Below are positions 42,440-53,143 of a stretch of DNA of 64,000 bases, piece after piece (positions within the stretch are counted from its first letter, which is position 1; the number at the start of each line of letters is the position of its first letter). The notes beneath the pieces are model-generated. The model saw only the letters and a list, made by a program, of their open reading frames with translations, searched no databases and was not told the origin of the DNA. Source of the stretch: Berberis thunbergii (Eukaryota > Streptophyta > Magnoliopsida > Ranunculales > Berberidaceae); assembly GCA_003290165.1 (NCBI GenBank), contig QNQO01009134.1, positions 186,001 to 250,000 of the forward strand, written 5' to 3'. The position numbers and the translations under genes are program-made.

Positions 42440-43589
42440 TTAGAAAGCATATGCGAGACATGTGCTGGTAAGCATCTCCAAAATTCATCTAATGATCAGG
42501 ATATAATGACATATATTTGAGAGATGTAATGGTCACGGTTAAAAAAATCCCATCTTCTTCACTTTTTCTTCGCCAAACATCTTCCACTATCATCTCCAAA
42601 ACCAACGGCCCACCCAAATGAATACCACTCTCTCTATCTCTCTCCTAATATCTCCCTGTAACCACCATCATCATGTTGAATTGAACCATCACCACATTCA
42701 ATTGCATGAAACTTGATCGATCAACAATGTTTTACACTTTGTTGTTCTTCTTCTTCTTCACAATTCTCGCAACCCCTTTGATCAAATTTGCTAACTCACA
42801 CCTAGAAAGTGGCGACTGGGGTTGAGATTCCAACTCTGGTACACAAATTCAAGCCAATCTTTCAAGCTTGGGGTCGTCACCCTTGATGGCCACGCAGATG
42901 ACTAGAACAAAGTTGATGGGTTTGATTTTTCTCTCCGGAAAGATGACTGCAAAAGTATGTTTCCAATCATTTAGGGTTTGGGGTTTTTGTGTGTTTTGGT
43001 GATTAAGCTCTCATGACGTCATCTCCAATCCAAAAGCTTTTTGTATTGTTTGCTTACTAGGAAAGTTTGGTTTTATAATCTAGGGTTCTCCTAATTCTTT
43101 GGAATTTTTGTTTTGAAGTAAAATTTTGTGAATTTTTTAGCTTTTTTTTGGGTTGATTTATGATGTGGGTTTTACTTTTTATTTTATTTTATTTATAAAT
43201 TTGGATTCTGAAGGAATTTTTTGCTTTGGGATTCTATTGGTTATTTCAAATCTCACTAGGCTTTTCTTGTTCTTTTTGGATGTTTGATGGAACCAAATTC
43301 GTCAGAAGCCTTGATCAAGATCTTCATATAGTGACATTATTGGATCTCCAAAGGTGGTTCCTAGATGCATTATGAAGGATCGAAATGATTCTTCTGGGAT
43401 GCCAAATGATAGTGGTGAATGTTGTGGTTTTCTCAAAGACGTTGAGTCAGTTGTAGCCAAGCTCATGAATAATTGAAATCTACGAAAAATGTGGTGTGAG
43501 AAAAGTTAATGGTACGTGTCTTTGCATGTGCTTTTAAATGAAGGATAACTTTGGGTTTTAAGATAATTTAAACAGTTAATGAAAGCCAT
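42440..43589 (+). other. Gene-like fragments, unidentified
   Basis: Holds a 39-codon frame (42706-42825) starting MKLDRSTMFYTLLFFFFF, which looks like a signal peptide or membrane anchor, and a 53-codon frame (43315-43476) containing SPKVVPRCIMKDRNDSSGMP. Neither is recognised and they do not join. Between them the sequence is T-rich like an intron. It may be a remnant or captured piece of a host gene. Confidence 0.25.
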
Positions 43590-43705
43590 GTACATTGATT
43601 GTTACAATTTGAGTGTTAGACTACGTTAATTTTTAAAATGAGTACTAAATTCAATTAGGCATAGACTAATGAAGGCTAAACTAAAAAAAAAAAACCCTTC
43701 AACTT
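43590..43705. repeat. Inverted partner of sub-block A
   Basis: Matches 39345-39420 on the opposite strand (gcatagactaatgaaggctaaac). The following interval to 44552 contains an 88-codon plus-strand frame (43757-44023) without recognised homology and otherwise nothing supportable. Confidence 0.55.
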
Positions 43706-44552
43706 GGAAGTTAGTTCGATTATCCTCGTGGGCTCATTGAAAATCTGAGCTAGGGAATGAAAACCCAAGCAGTTAATAAGTATGGGGCAAAAAAGGTTGC
43801 CTTGGCTGAACTTCGGTCCATTCTATATCCAAATAAATCTATGGTAAAACTTTATAAACAACAACAATTTTGTTCCCAGTTCCTCAAGACCTTGAAATGT
43901 TTTGAAGAATGTGTGAGCTTGAGTAGATTCACGAGGTTGACAAAAATAGGGCGAGCTCCCATAAAATATGTGTCATTAGATGTTTTTCCATCACTTGATG
44001 TTGGCTTTGATAAGTGCACGTGATGAAGAAATTGCTCAACAATTTTTTGAACGTGGTTTTTAACCACCGAGAACATTAACCAAAACAACACAAATAGAAA
44101 AGGACATGATTTGAGAAATGCATATCGAATTCTTCTATTCTTCTTTCTCCCTCAAACATTGCAAATTGCCGTGAGCAATAGACAATATCCGATTTGTGAT
44201 TTTATATTCGATCGTATCTCCGTATCTATGATTCCGCAATTACTGAAAGTTTACTAACGAATTTATCTATCACTAGCTACTGTCATTACAACGATGCACC
44301 TTTATTACTCCTCTTTATCTTCTTCTTTTTCAAACATAAAGTACCCATTCACATCAAATTTGGATTCTTCAACCTCAACACATCAAACTTTCAAGTTATC
44401 CCACTAGTCTTGGGTCCAAAGTTTATTATTCATCTTCTTTTTCTTACTTCTCGATATATATTTTCTATTTATCCACTTTATCTTCTTCTTTTCTCTCTCT
44501 CTCTCAAGTTCAATGTCTTTCATCTCAAATCCAGTATATGTATTCACCTCTA

Positions 44553-46010
44553 AGAGCATCCACAATAGTTGGTCTTCGGAGGGAGGCAACCCTATCTACT
44601 GACACCTAGGTAACCCTTTCTCATTATTCAAGCCCAAAAGTACCTAATGGCATTGCGCATGCAGTCCCTTGCCCAAGCAACCCTTTTTGCAGCGAGGCTT
44701 GTAAACTGCCTTAGCGTAAGGGGTGAGTTTGGGTCTGCTTGCTCCAAAATGACTTGGCTCAATAGGGAAATCCCAATTCATTAGGTCTTTTGATACAATC
44801 AAATAGAATGCCCAAGAGCGCGTCCTATGATTGGTCGCCCAATCCAAATTCATTTTTTTGCTACGTGTCTCCCTGTTTATCCGTTGATCACAATGAATAT
44901 ATTTCGTTGGATGACCTACGTGTCTCTCTGTTTATCCGTTGATCACAACGACTATATTCTGTTGATCACAACTTCAATGGTATAAGTAGCACCTGATCAG
45001 AATGGTTATTGTTCTCCATAACAGTTACTTTGTAACATTCATATTTTAGCCAATATAACTCTCACTTCCAAAATCAATTTCACCACGACAACAATTCACA
45101 TTTTCATCTCAATTTTTTTCCACTCTAATTTTTCATTCTCCATTCTCAATCTCAACTTTTATTTGTAATTAGTTTTATTTCTTGTATTTACACTTTCTAA
45201 AAATTTATTTCAGTCTCTAGATTTTTCTATGGACCATCGTAGAAATGTCCCCAATTTAAATTTGGGAGATAAGGATGAGCTTGATGATTTCAGTTCCAAT
45301 CCCCTTATTACAGTTGAGCGCAAATGCAGATACATCAATTTTTTTTTCACAAGGTGTTTCTCAAATTTTTATATTACTCAAACCACAAATATTCAATCAT
45401 AATATATTTCTCAAAATATATTATCTCAACTGTCATTTCAACCACAACCATTTCAAAATCCTCATTTTCAATCACAAACATTTCGAACCAATTATTCTCA
45501 ATCTCATTTTCAACCGCAAGATCTTCAATTTATAAACCCCCAATCTCAACCTCTCCCAACTCAAACAAGAGGAAGTAGAGGCACTCAAGGAGGATTGAGG
45601 TCTAAAAGTGTCACATTCTCAAACACGTGAATACCTATAGAAGTTGAATAAGATGAAGGTTTTCATGTTGCAAAAGGTGTTACTTATACCATTGCTGATG
45701 ATAATACACCATGTGATGCCTTCACAAGAGCATCTGAAGATCCTGTAACTAGAACTATATGAAGCAAAAGTCTTTCTACCAATGCGTAAGTAACATCTAC
45801 AATGATACAATTCCTAGTGGGTTTGGAAGAAATGATCATGTATCATTAAAAATAGAATCGGAAGATTAAAGCCCGATTATAGAAAAGTGGTCGGCGTGCA
45901 TTCAAAGAGTGACACAACTAAACTCTAGTGGTGCTAACGAAAATGAGCGGATAATTACTGAACTTTTGGGCTTTTGCATTATAAATTTATCTTAGTTTTT
46001 ACAATGAAAT
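44553..46010 (+). mobile_element. PIF/Harbinger relic with MYB-like accessory gene
   Basis: gagcatccacaatagttgg at 44553, preceded by TAA, is the typical plant Harbinger end (GAGCATCCACAATGG). Downstream lies a decayed MYB/SANT-like accessory gene (next entry). The opposite terminal repeat was not found, so the right border is approximate and the transposase gene is absent. Confidence 0.55.
45231..45980 (+). pseudogene. Harbinger MYB-like accessory protein, decayed
   Basis: Begins MDHRRNVPNLNLGDKDELDD, typical of the Harbinger-linked MYB-like protein family that is often mis-annotated as glutathione S-transferase T3-like. A Gln/Asn/Ser-rich stretch follows, then SANT-region pieces in several frames, including ACIQRVTQLNSSGANENERI near 45895. 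Multiple frameshifts and stops. In active elements this protein brings the transposase to the element ends. Confidence 0.6.
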
Positions 46011-46084
46011 GCTAAAGTAATGTATTTGCATAAAGTCTTCTAGCTGAGATTTTTTTTCAATAAAATATATGCATACACCCAAAA

Positions 46085-46545
46085 TTGATGAAGTCAACAA
46101 TGTTCAATTTCACAATAAGCTCATACTTTCCATTAGTATGGTGCCATCCTTGGAAAATTCTTCACCCCACATGTATCACAGGCAAATGATGACCTATCAT
46201 AAAGGCATAATCTCACCCCATTGCCTTCTAAAGAATATGGTGGATTAGCACAACATGGGTGCATGTCAAGATTATCTTTGGCGCAGTGGTAAACAAACCC
46301 TCCACATCTTCTCAACATGCATTACAAATTTTGTTGGCCATTTTTTTTTGAAGAACAAAAAGACAGAGCCTTTGTAAAAATGGTTAAAGAAGTTGGAACC
46401 AAGGCACACTCCTTGAGATCAAAGTCACAACCGTTATATCATATATAGATCCAACACCCAATTCCCTGCATCCGTTACATGAATACTCTACTTTGTTGAT
46501 TACAAGTTTAAGCTTGTGGCAATGGCTGGAGTGATTGACTTATGT
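46085..46545 (-). pseudogene. DC1 relic, N-terminal two modules
   Basis: The minus strand retains the start region (aagcttgtggcaatggctggag), cctgcatccgttacat (CNGC), and CGGFVYHCAKDNLDMHPCCAN in an open piece 46133-46318, then YDRSSFACDTCGVKNF. Frames are broken between pieces and the third module is missing. Fourth DC1 locus on this strand. Confidence 0.8.
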
Positions 46546-46561
46546 TTTAACCATAATTATT

Positions 46562-47102
46562 GATGCGTAAAAAATTTGTCCTTGCTGATCTTGAACCTAT
46601 AAAATGAGCAGCAGTGAGCTAGGGACCATCATTGTGGTGGTCAAAGACATTATGATGCTTAAGTCAGGTGACGATACAAGGAAGAACAAAGACTAGATAA
46701 AATTAATCATGTGTATGCTAACATTTCTTCTTCCATTTTTTCACCTTAAGTAGTTAATGTTTCCTCCACAACTGTCCCAAGATCTTACATGTGTATGACT
46801 GAGTCTTTTCGGCACTTGACTATGTTCAGGACCAAATGCTTGATAGGGTGAAGAGTTGATTTGTGCAAAAGGATCTCGGGCCTGTGGCAGCTCAGAGATC
46901 AATGTTTGGGCCTTGTTGTCCTGAGCCAAGCTCCAAGATCCGTGCTATGTTGGCTGGTGTGATTGGATTTGGGCGTCTGACTTACGGACTAAACAATAGT
47001 TTAAGAGTGGGTCCGCTTGGGACTGTGTTGAAGCTTTTCTTGTATTAAAATTGACCTATGTCACGTGTATAACTGCAATATTACTGATTGATGTCTCATC
47101 AA
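46562..47102. other. Unidentified ~540-bp insertion relative to the paralogous segment
   Basis: In the paralogous copy the DC1 upstream sequence (catCataattat) continues directly into caagatccaaaat (56725-56740). Here ~540 bp intervene, from tgatgcgtaaaaaattt to tctcatcaa. It contains a slightly GC-richer patch (46870-47000) with a 61-codon frame. No terminal repeats were identified. It may be a transposon insertion here or a deletion in the other copy. Confidence 0.5.
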
Positions 47103-47739
47103 TGATCAAGATCCAAAATCTTCTAGCAGTAAAGTATATACATCATTATCTCAGAAATAAAACTAATAGTTGGAAAATCCTATAATGGTAACAAGTGCAA
47201 AATTAATTAGCAAATTTAGTGTTCAAGTGAAGCAACAAACACATATCGTACAAAAACAAACTGATGGAAGTGATTGGCTAAACAAACACAAGCCCCGACC
47301 CTTGAATGATATGTTTTCCAATTGGAGTCCAGGTATTTATAAGCTTAACCCAATACGTGGGAACCACCACAGTCTTAGCTAACCAACCAACCTGGCTGCT
47401 TGATTATAATACCTAATAAGAAATCATAACCACAAGTACATGGGAGTCGAAGCAGACATCAATACGAGCGCATCATGTAGATTTCATGTTCGATAATCAA
47501 TGGTGTTAGAAGACGGTTCTTCAAGACAACTAAGAACTAGCATCTTAGTCCAAAGGAAAATAAATGTAAAGGAGATTCCATTCTTGCCTTCTTGATGCCA
47601 AAAGTTTTTTTCATTGGACGGGGGTTTAAGTAGGTGCTAGGTTTGGCCCACTAATAATACAAGCCCAAATCCAAAGACATGTAAACTGTGAAATTTGAGG
47701 TAGCTGATCAACAATTTGAACTTGGCGGTAAGATTAAAG
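47103..47739. repeat. Duplicated intergenic segment (partner 56727-57281 and 63568-63640)
   Basis: Long stretches are near-identical to 56727-57281, e.g. gtgcaaaactaatta, acaaaaacaaacYgatg, catcatgtagatttcatgttc and ctaggtttggcccactaataat. The match resumes at 63568 beyond a 6.3-kb insertion in the partner. It joins the DC1 relic to the small membrane-protein gene in both copies. Confidence 0.85.
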
Positions 47740-48068
47740 AAGCAGCAGAAATTCGGAGGAGGGAAGTGACCAACGGGGACGCCATCGATGGCGTGGTCGA
47801 GTGCTTTCGTTGTTGTTTCTCTCCTCGCTGGTGCCTCTGTTGTTCACAACTTCTTCAAGCCTGATTTGGTACTCTTTATCAACGTCTATCTGGTTCTCGC
47901 TATATTTAACAATGCACTTCACTTGTTTGACAAAATGTTTCACCGTTATCTAGTTTGATTATTGGTTTTCTGAAATGGTGTCTCTTGGTGTTTTTATTGA
48001 ATAATTGATGTGCACAGACATTCCCGCCCGTGGAGAACGTTAAGAGTGACACCTCAAAGAAAGAATAA
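47740..48068 (+). pseudogene. Small single-pass membrane protein gene, dead copy
   Basis: Paralogue of 63641-63975. The start codon is AAG instead of ATG (47740-47742) and codon 10 is TGA (47767-47769) where the other copy has CGA. The remainder is well kept: PTGTPSMAWSSAFVVVSLLA, then HNFFKPDL, an intron with GT...CAG ends, and exon 2 (48018-48068) TFPPVENVKSDTSKKE. The start loss and nonsense change mean it cannot make the normal protein. Confidence 0.85.
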
Positions 48069-48554
48069 GAGTATTTGGAGGGCATTCTGGAATTACATTG
48101 ACTTCGGTTCACATTACCGGCATTGGAAAGATTTTGAATGCTGGTAATCTTAATATGTTGGAGTTATTCATCAAATGCTCATCTAGTTTTGTGAAATAAT
48201 CATCCCAGTCAGTTTGCGGGACGTGGCACATTTCTTGAGTTCTTATATATGCTTGATCAATTTCTTGATTAAATGAATCTACTTTTTTCTGGTTCTAAAT
48301 ATATTTTGTTTTTGTTTTCCATGCTAAGTGAAAATTTTGGTGGTTGTTTGGTTTTATGATATGACTGATATAATTTGGAAATTTTTAGTAGGAGTTTATT
48401 ATGATGGAATTTTTTTTTTTTTGCATAGTTTATTACTGAATAAATGATACTATCTGATAGCAAGGAAAGAGTCGTGGGTGTTTTGGGGCGCTCCAAGTTT
48501 CAGTTCTAACCAGGTGAAGTAGGTCCATATTCATTCTAATGGAATAGCAACTAA

Positions 48555-48884
48555 GGGTGTGTTTGGTTGCATGGAATCCTATGTCATGAGAATTCATGAG
48601 GGGACCACTACATTTTAGGCTAAATTGATATATCACTCCACATCCACCATTTGGTTTTGTGATCAATGGTGGGAATGAAAGTCCTATGAACATGAGAATC
48701 ACATGCCTTGGGGGGGCCAAGGAGTGAGATTCCCATGTTTATGGGACTTCCATTCCCACCATTGATCACAAAATCAAGTGGTGGTCAAATGGTAAATGTG
48801 GAGTGATATATCAATTTAGCCTAAAATGTAGTGGTCCCCTCAAGGATTCCCATGACATAGGATTTCATGCAACCAAACACACCC
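48555..48884. mobile_element. Tourist-like foldback MITE, TSD TAA
   Basis: The 330-bp insert is almost one palindrome. GGGTGTGTTTGGTTGCATGG at the left pairs with the right end over well over 100 bases per arm, with a short central loop near 48715. TAA flanks both ends (48552-48554, 48885-48887). Ends and TSD fit Tourist/Harbinger MITEs. A diverged relative is at 51463-51842. Confidence 0.9.
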
Positions 48885-49108
48885 TAAGTTGAAATGGGAG
48901 ATGAAGATGAACCAGAAAAGGAAGTAGAGAGGAAGAGGGCGCAGCCAATAAATGGTTTAGGGTGACGTGATACTTGATTAATACAGTGTAACTAACCTTA
49001 ATGTAGAGGAGGGGTATGGCAAGAACGTAGACATAGAAATTGTAGAGATGATGACAGTGAGCAAATGAAAAAACTGAGAGAAACGGTAATAATGATAGTC
49101 ATAAAGAT

Positions 49109-49193
49109 GGGCTTGTCTAACGGGGCGAGGAAACGGGCAAGACCCTCCATCCCCCTCGAGATGTGTGTGTTTCCTCGCCAATTAGAATTCCCC
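49109..49193. mobile_element. MULE-type MITE, subfamily B, 9-bp TSD
   Basis: An 85-bp insert starting gggcttgtctaacggggcg and ending cgccaattagaattcccc. It is flanked by cataaagat at 49100-49108 and 49194-49202. It contains gaggaaacgggcaag and the ccccctcgagat motif also found in the copy at 38176-38331. Confidence 0.75.
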
Positions 49194-49505
49194 CATAAAG
49201 ATATGATGATGACTCACAATAGGAAATAGTCCCTCGATGTTGAAAAGGAGACTTGCAGAGATGATCAATTTCAGGATATGGTCAATTTCTGATGTACTGA
49301 GCTTGAGGAAATACGATAGAGTTGGTGGACTTTCATAGAGTGATTAGTGAGAATGATCATAAACCTCGGGTTATGCATCCGACTGCATGTCTTTTGATCC
49401 GTGTCCTCTGCTTTCAATAAGTGTTGTCCCTGAATGAGCAAATTAGGGAGTTGTCAATAAATCAGTGCAATCATATTTATCAAAGATGGGTTGACTAATA
49501 TTTAG

Positions 49506-49696
49506 GAGCTTTGCTACAGAGCGAGGGAGGGAGCGAGGGAAATGGGGCGAGGGATGAGTGGTAACCACCCATCTGCCTCGAGATAAGCGCATCAAATTGG
49601 AGATGCGCGATGATGCTTATCTCGGGGCGGATGAGTGGTTACCACCCCATCCCTCGCTCCCTCCCTCGTTCCCTCCCTCGACCCCTAGAATTTTTC
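49506..49696. mobile_element. MULE-type foldback MITE, subfamily A, 9-bp TSD
   Basis: A 191-bp insert starting gagctttgctacagagcgag and ending cctagaatttttc. It is flanked by aatatttag at 49497-49505 and 49697-49705. The two arms (gagtggtaaccacccatctg / cggatgagtggttaccaccc) form a long hairpin. Same family as 17751-17903. Confidence 0.88.
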
Positions 49697-49706
49697 AATA
49701 TTTAGT

Positions 49707-50179
49707 GAAACAAAGGGTTTATTTTGCCCAAATTTTAGGTAGCGTGAATTTCCAATGGCAAAACACACAAAAGCAAAAAAATTAGTACAAAGTGTCAGTG
49801 AAAGAAAAAAAATCTATTCTTTTGAAATATTTTAAACAATATTGAGATATAATAGTCCGGATCAAGGGAATTCGAGCGCGACTAGACTACTAGAGCGACT
49901 TTATTTTCACAACAAATATAGAGATCCAATCGTAGTTTATTTATAATACCCTCAACTGAGGATTTTGATACATTTAACTTAATCGGTACATCTTTGGAAC
50001 CATCATTGATTACAATAGAAAAATACAACTACGGACTTTTACATATTTTATACTTGGAACAACAATTTATTCAACATTTTAATATCGTTGCTTCAGGCAC
50101 TTAATTATGTCAAACCAATTGACATATCTAACCGACTATTTTCAAATTTTTAACGATGATTTCGGTTCGTGAGAGAGTC
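49707..50179. other. Intergenic, nothing recognised
   Basis: AT-rich. No gene, repeat border or regulatory element supported. Confidence 0.4.
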
Positions 50180-50810
50180 CACTATGTAATTACCAATCAC
50201 AAGCTGCATTTCCTTCTCCAAGCTGCTTTAAGCATTGTCGCTGTTACGCAGGAGATCAGACATACTTACCTTACCATTAAAACTAGATAAGATATTCTTG
50301 TCTTCCTTGGCAAAGTTTTCCCTATCCCAATTCCTCACCAGCATCTGTTTCACACAATTCACATGAAACTGGTACTTTCTGTTGGTCGATCGGTACGACC
50401 AACCTGCACATTTTATCCACCGGAAATTCCTCATCCCACACTTATCACAGAACTCTTCAGACAACAGCTTATCATGATGGCGTAATATCACTCCACACCT
50501 TTTAAAACGTGTGGCAGATTAGCACAACATGGGTGTAAGTCGAGATTATTTTTGCTGCAGTGGTACAGAAAACCTTCTATGAGGTTCTCACATGCATCAC
50601 AACCTCTGGGGTTTTTCTTTAAGGAACACAAAGACAGTCTTCAAAGAAAGGGTGGGTTATACAAGGAGGGGCCAGTGCACACTAGTTGTGGAGATCATAG
50701 TTGCAATACGTGCATCTGTATCTAGGTCCCGACCCATCTTCCTTGCATCCATCACACCCATATACTCTTCTGCTGATTACCAGTTTAAGCTCGTGGGAAT
50801 GGCTATATTA
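50180..50810 (-). pseudogene. DC1 relic, all three modules recognisable
   Basis: The open piece 50228-50491 encodes the third module: EEFCDKCGMRNFRWIKCAGW...KYQFHVNCVKQML. Upstream on the minus strand, broken frames retain module 2 (cagtggtacagaaaacc = FxYHC) and module 1 (catcacacccatatactc..., ttgcatccatcac). The N-terminal start region is altered (gtgggaatggctatattacg). It is more divergent from genes 1 and 2 and nearest to the relics at 46 and 56 kb. Confidence 0.8.
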
Positions 50811-51462
50811 CGAAGATCCCAAATTCCTGCAAGGCATATATGGTTGTATAGTTTGATGTTAGATATAAAAATAACATAAAATGAGAAAAATAGTGGAATA
50901 CATAAGCAATGAATCAATGTTGTTTGAGAAACCGAGTATGTGAGAAGAAACAAACCAGGAGTATTAAACATACCTGTTAAAGAGATTTTGTCTCTTCAGG
51001 GCGAGTGTTCTTGAATGATCCTTGTCTATCCTATCTACTAGCTAATTGATGCTTGACCATACTATTCCAAGCAAATATCAGTTGAGATTCCCTTTTCATA
51101 ATAAGAAATAAACACTTATGTTTTCACAGACACGAAAAAAAACAAACAAACACCATAGTTATGAGATTTAACTTTCTTGCATTCGTTAATTGCTGTGGGA
51201 ATTGAACTATATGTCACTATGATTACTTCATCATGCGTATTCGATATGATAAATTCATAATGGTCTTGAAGGGAGATTTCTCAGGATAAACAACTAGCAT
51301 CTTAAATCATGAAGGGAAATCAATCCTAACAAGATATGATTCTCTTGTCACTCTTGATGGATGCTAAGTGCATTTGTACCCGGCTGCAAGAGTTTATCTT
51401 CAGTGTTCAAATATGCCAAATACATGGAGTTTTTTGGAGGATGCTTTAGTCTACACATCTCT

Positions 51463-51842
51463 GGATGTGTTTGGTTAGATGGAATTCTACAAATGAGAAT
51501 CCATGAGAGTACCTTCTACATTTAAGGCTAAACTGAGGTAGCATTCATCATCCATCATTAGATTTTGTGATGAATGGTAAGAATGAAAATCTCATGAACA
51601 TGACAATCACACTCCTTACTCTCCCAAAGCATGTGATTATTATATTCATTGGATTTTCATTTCAACCATTGCTCACCAAATCTAATGGTAGATTGGGGAG
51701 TGAACCTCAAATTAGCTAGATGTAAGTGATCCCTAATATATTCTAACGAAATAGGATTATATGCTCAGATTCTTATAATGCTATGTAAGTGATCCCCTAA
51801 TAGATTCCAATGAAATTGGATTCTATGCAACCAAACACACCC
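51463..51842. mobile_element. Diverged Tourist-like MITE
   Basis: ggatgtgtttggttagatgg at the left and gcaaccaaacacaccc at the right, with the same internal words as 48555-48884 (tgatgaatggtaagaatgaaa, cattgatcacaaaat variants). It has a small internal duplication (taagtgatccc) and no clear target duplication. Older copy of the family. Confidence 0.7.
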
Positions 51843-53135
51843 ACATATTCTTATAATGCTATGGTCTAAATGGCTATAATTTTAAGGATCTCAGAGCAAA
51901 CATTCTTATCGAAATTGTATGGTACATAACCTTTTGGTGTGGTGCACATGTTTTGAAAATATTCACATGTTTTGACAACATCAACTCCAAGTGAAATTAT
52001 TCTTAGCCTTCTTAGCCATAGGGTGCAAAATAGAATAATGCATCATGAGGATTACTCTTTCCTTTTTTTTTCTATTTTGGTATTTTTGTTTCCTACTAGC
52101 TATACGTCTTTGATGCTTTCCATTTCTTGCGTTATACAAAGAAAATTAACTGGACAAAAAATGATTAACCATGGTGATTAAAGTAGTGAAGTTTGGGTTC
52201 AGTATAAAAAATAACTTAAGGGGTGCTTGTGTGCATGTCCTGTCCCGATTTTCAAAAAAAAATGAAATCTTATATCCACGTAAGATTATCTGTTTCCTCC
52301 AAATTCGATGCGTGAAAATTCAACAAAATTTAATAACTATAACATTTATTACAAAGTTCGAGTAAAACAAGAAACTCTAACTCAAGAACTCTTTGACGAT
52401 GTTCGCTCCAATAAAGAAATATCCAATAGTGCTGTCTAAGAACTCTCTAACCTGAGAAAGGTTGAGTGGCTACTTTCCAATAAGAACATAACCAAGAAGC
52501 ATAAATTTACTTGGGTCAGTGAGGTAGCTCGAATGAGTAATCTTAATCTCTTATAAATAAAATAAGTTACATATTTAACATAAAAAATTTATACCAAATA
52601 AAATAACAAGTCAAAGAATTGTAGTTGTCATACTAATAAATTTATCATACTCAAGCAAACATTTACTTATTCAACACTTACAACATGGTAAGTCTGACTT
52701 GCAGAAATGTTAGTATATTTACTATCCTGCACGGAACGGTTATAAACAAATGAATAAAGTTTCTAATATGTCGGTCTTCATAAATACAATTTATTTTCAA
52801 TCAAATACAAATCATAATCATAATACATCATTATTTAAATATCAACAAAACACATTTTACCTTAAGAAAAAAATGAAGTTTTCGTTCAATGATCAAATGA
52901 GCATTTAGTTTATTCCCCCAAGACGATCATATTATAAAATACCAACAATAAACATTTTACCTTAAGAAAGACATGTAGTTCTCATTCAATGATCAAATAA
53001 GCATTTAGTTTCTTCCCTCAAGGCAATCATGTATATATGCAAAATTTCCGCTCCTTTTCCACAATCACACTACCGTTCTTGTGCCGAATACACCTCACCC
53101 AAGTGTGCCTCAATTGTCTTTAAACCACTCGGAGC
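51843..53135. other. AT-rich intergenic, nothing recognised
   Basis: Contains short direct repeats (attttaccttaagaaa at ~52856 and 52963; catttagtttVttccc) suggesting an old repeat interrupted by the element at 53144-55590. No coding content. Confidence 0.4.
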
Positions 53136-53143
53136 GTATATAA

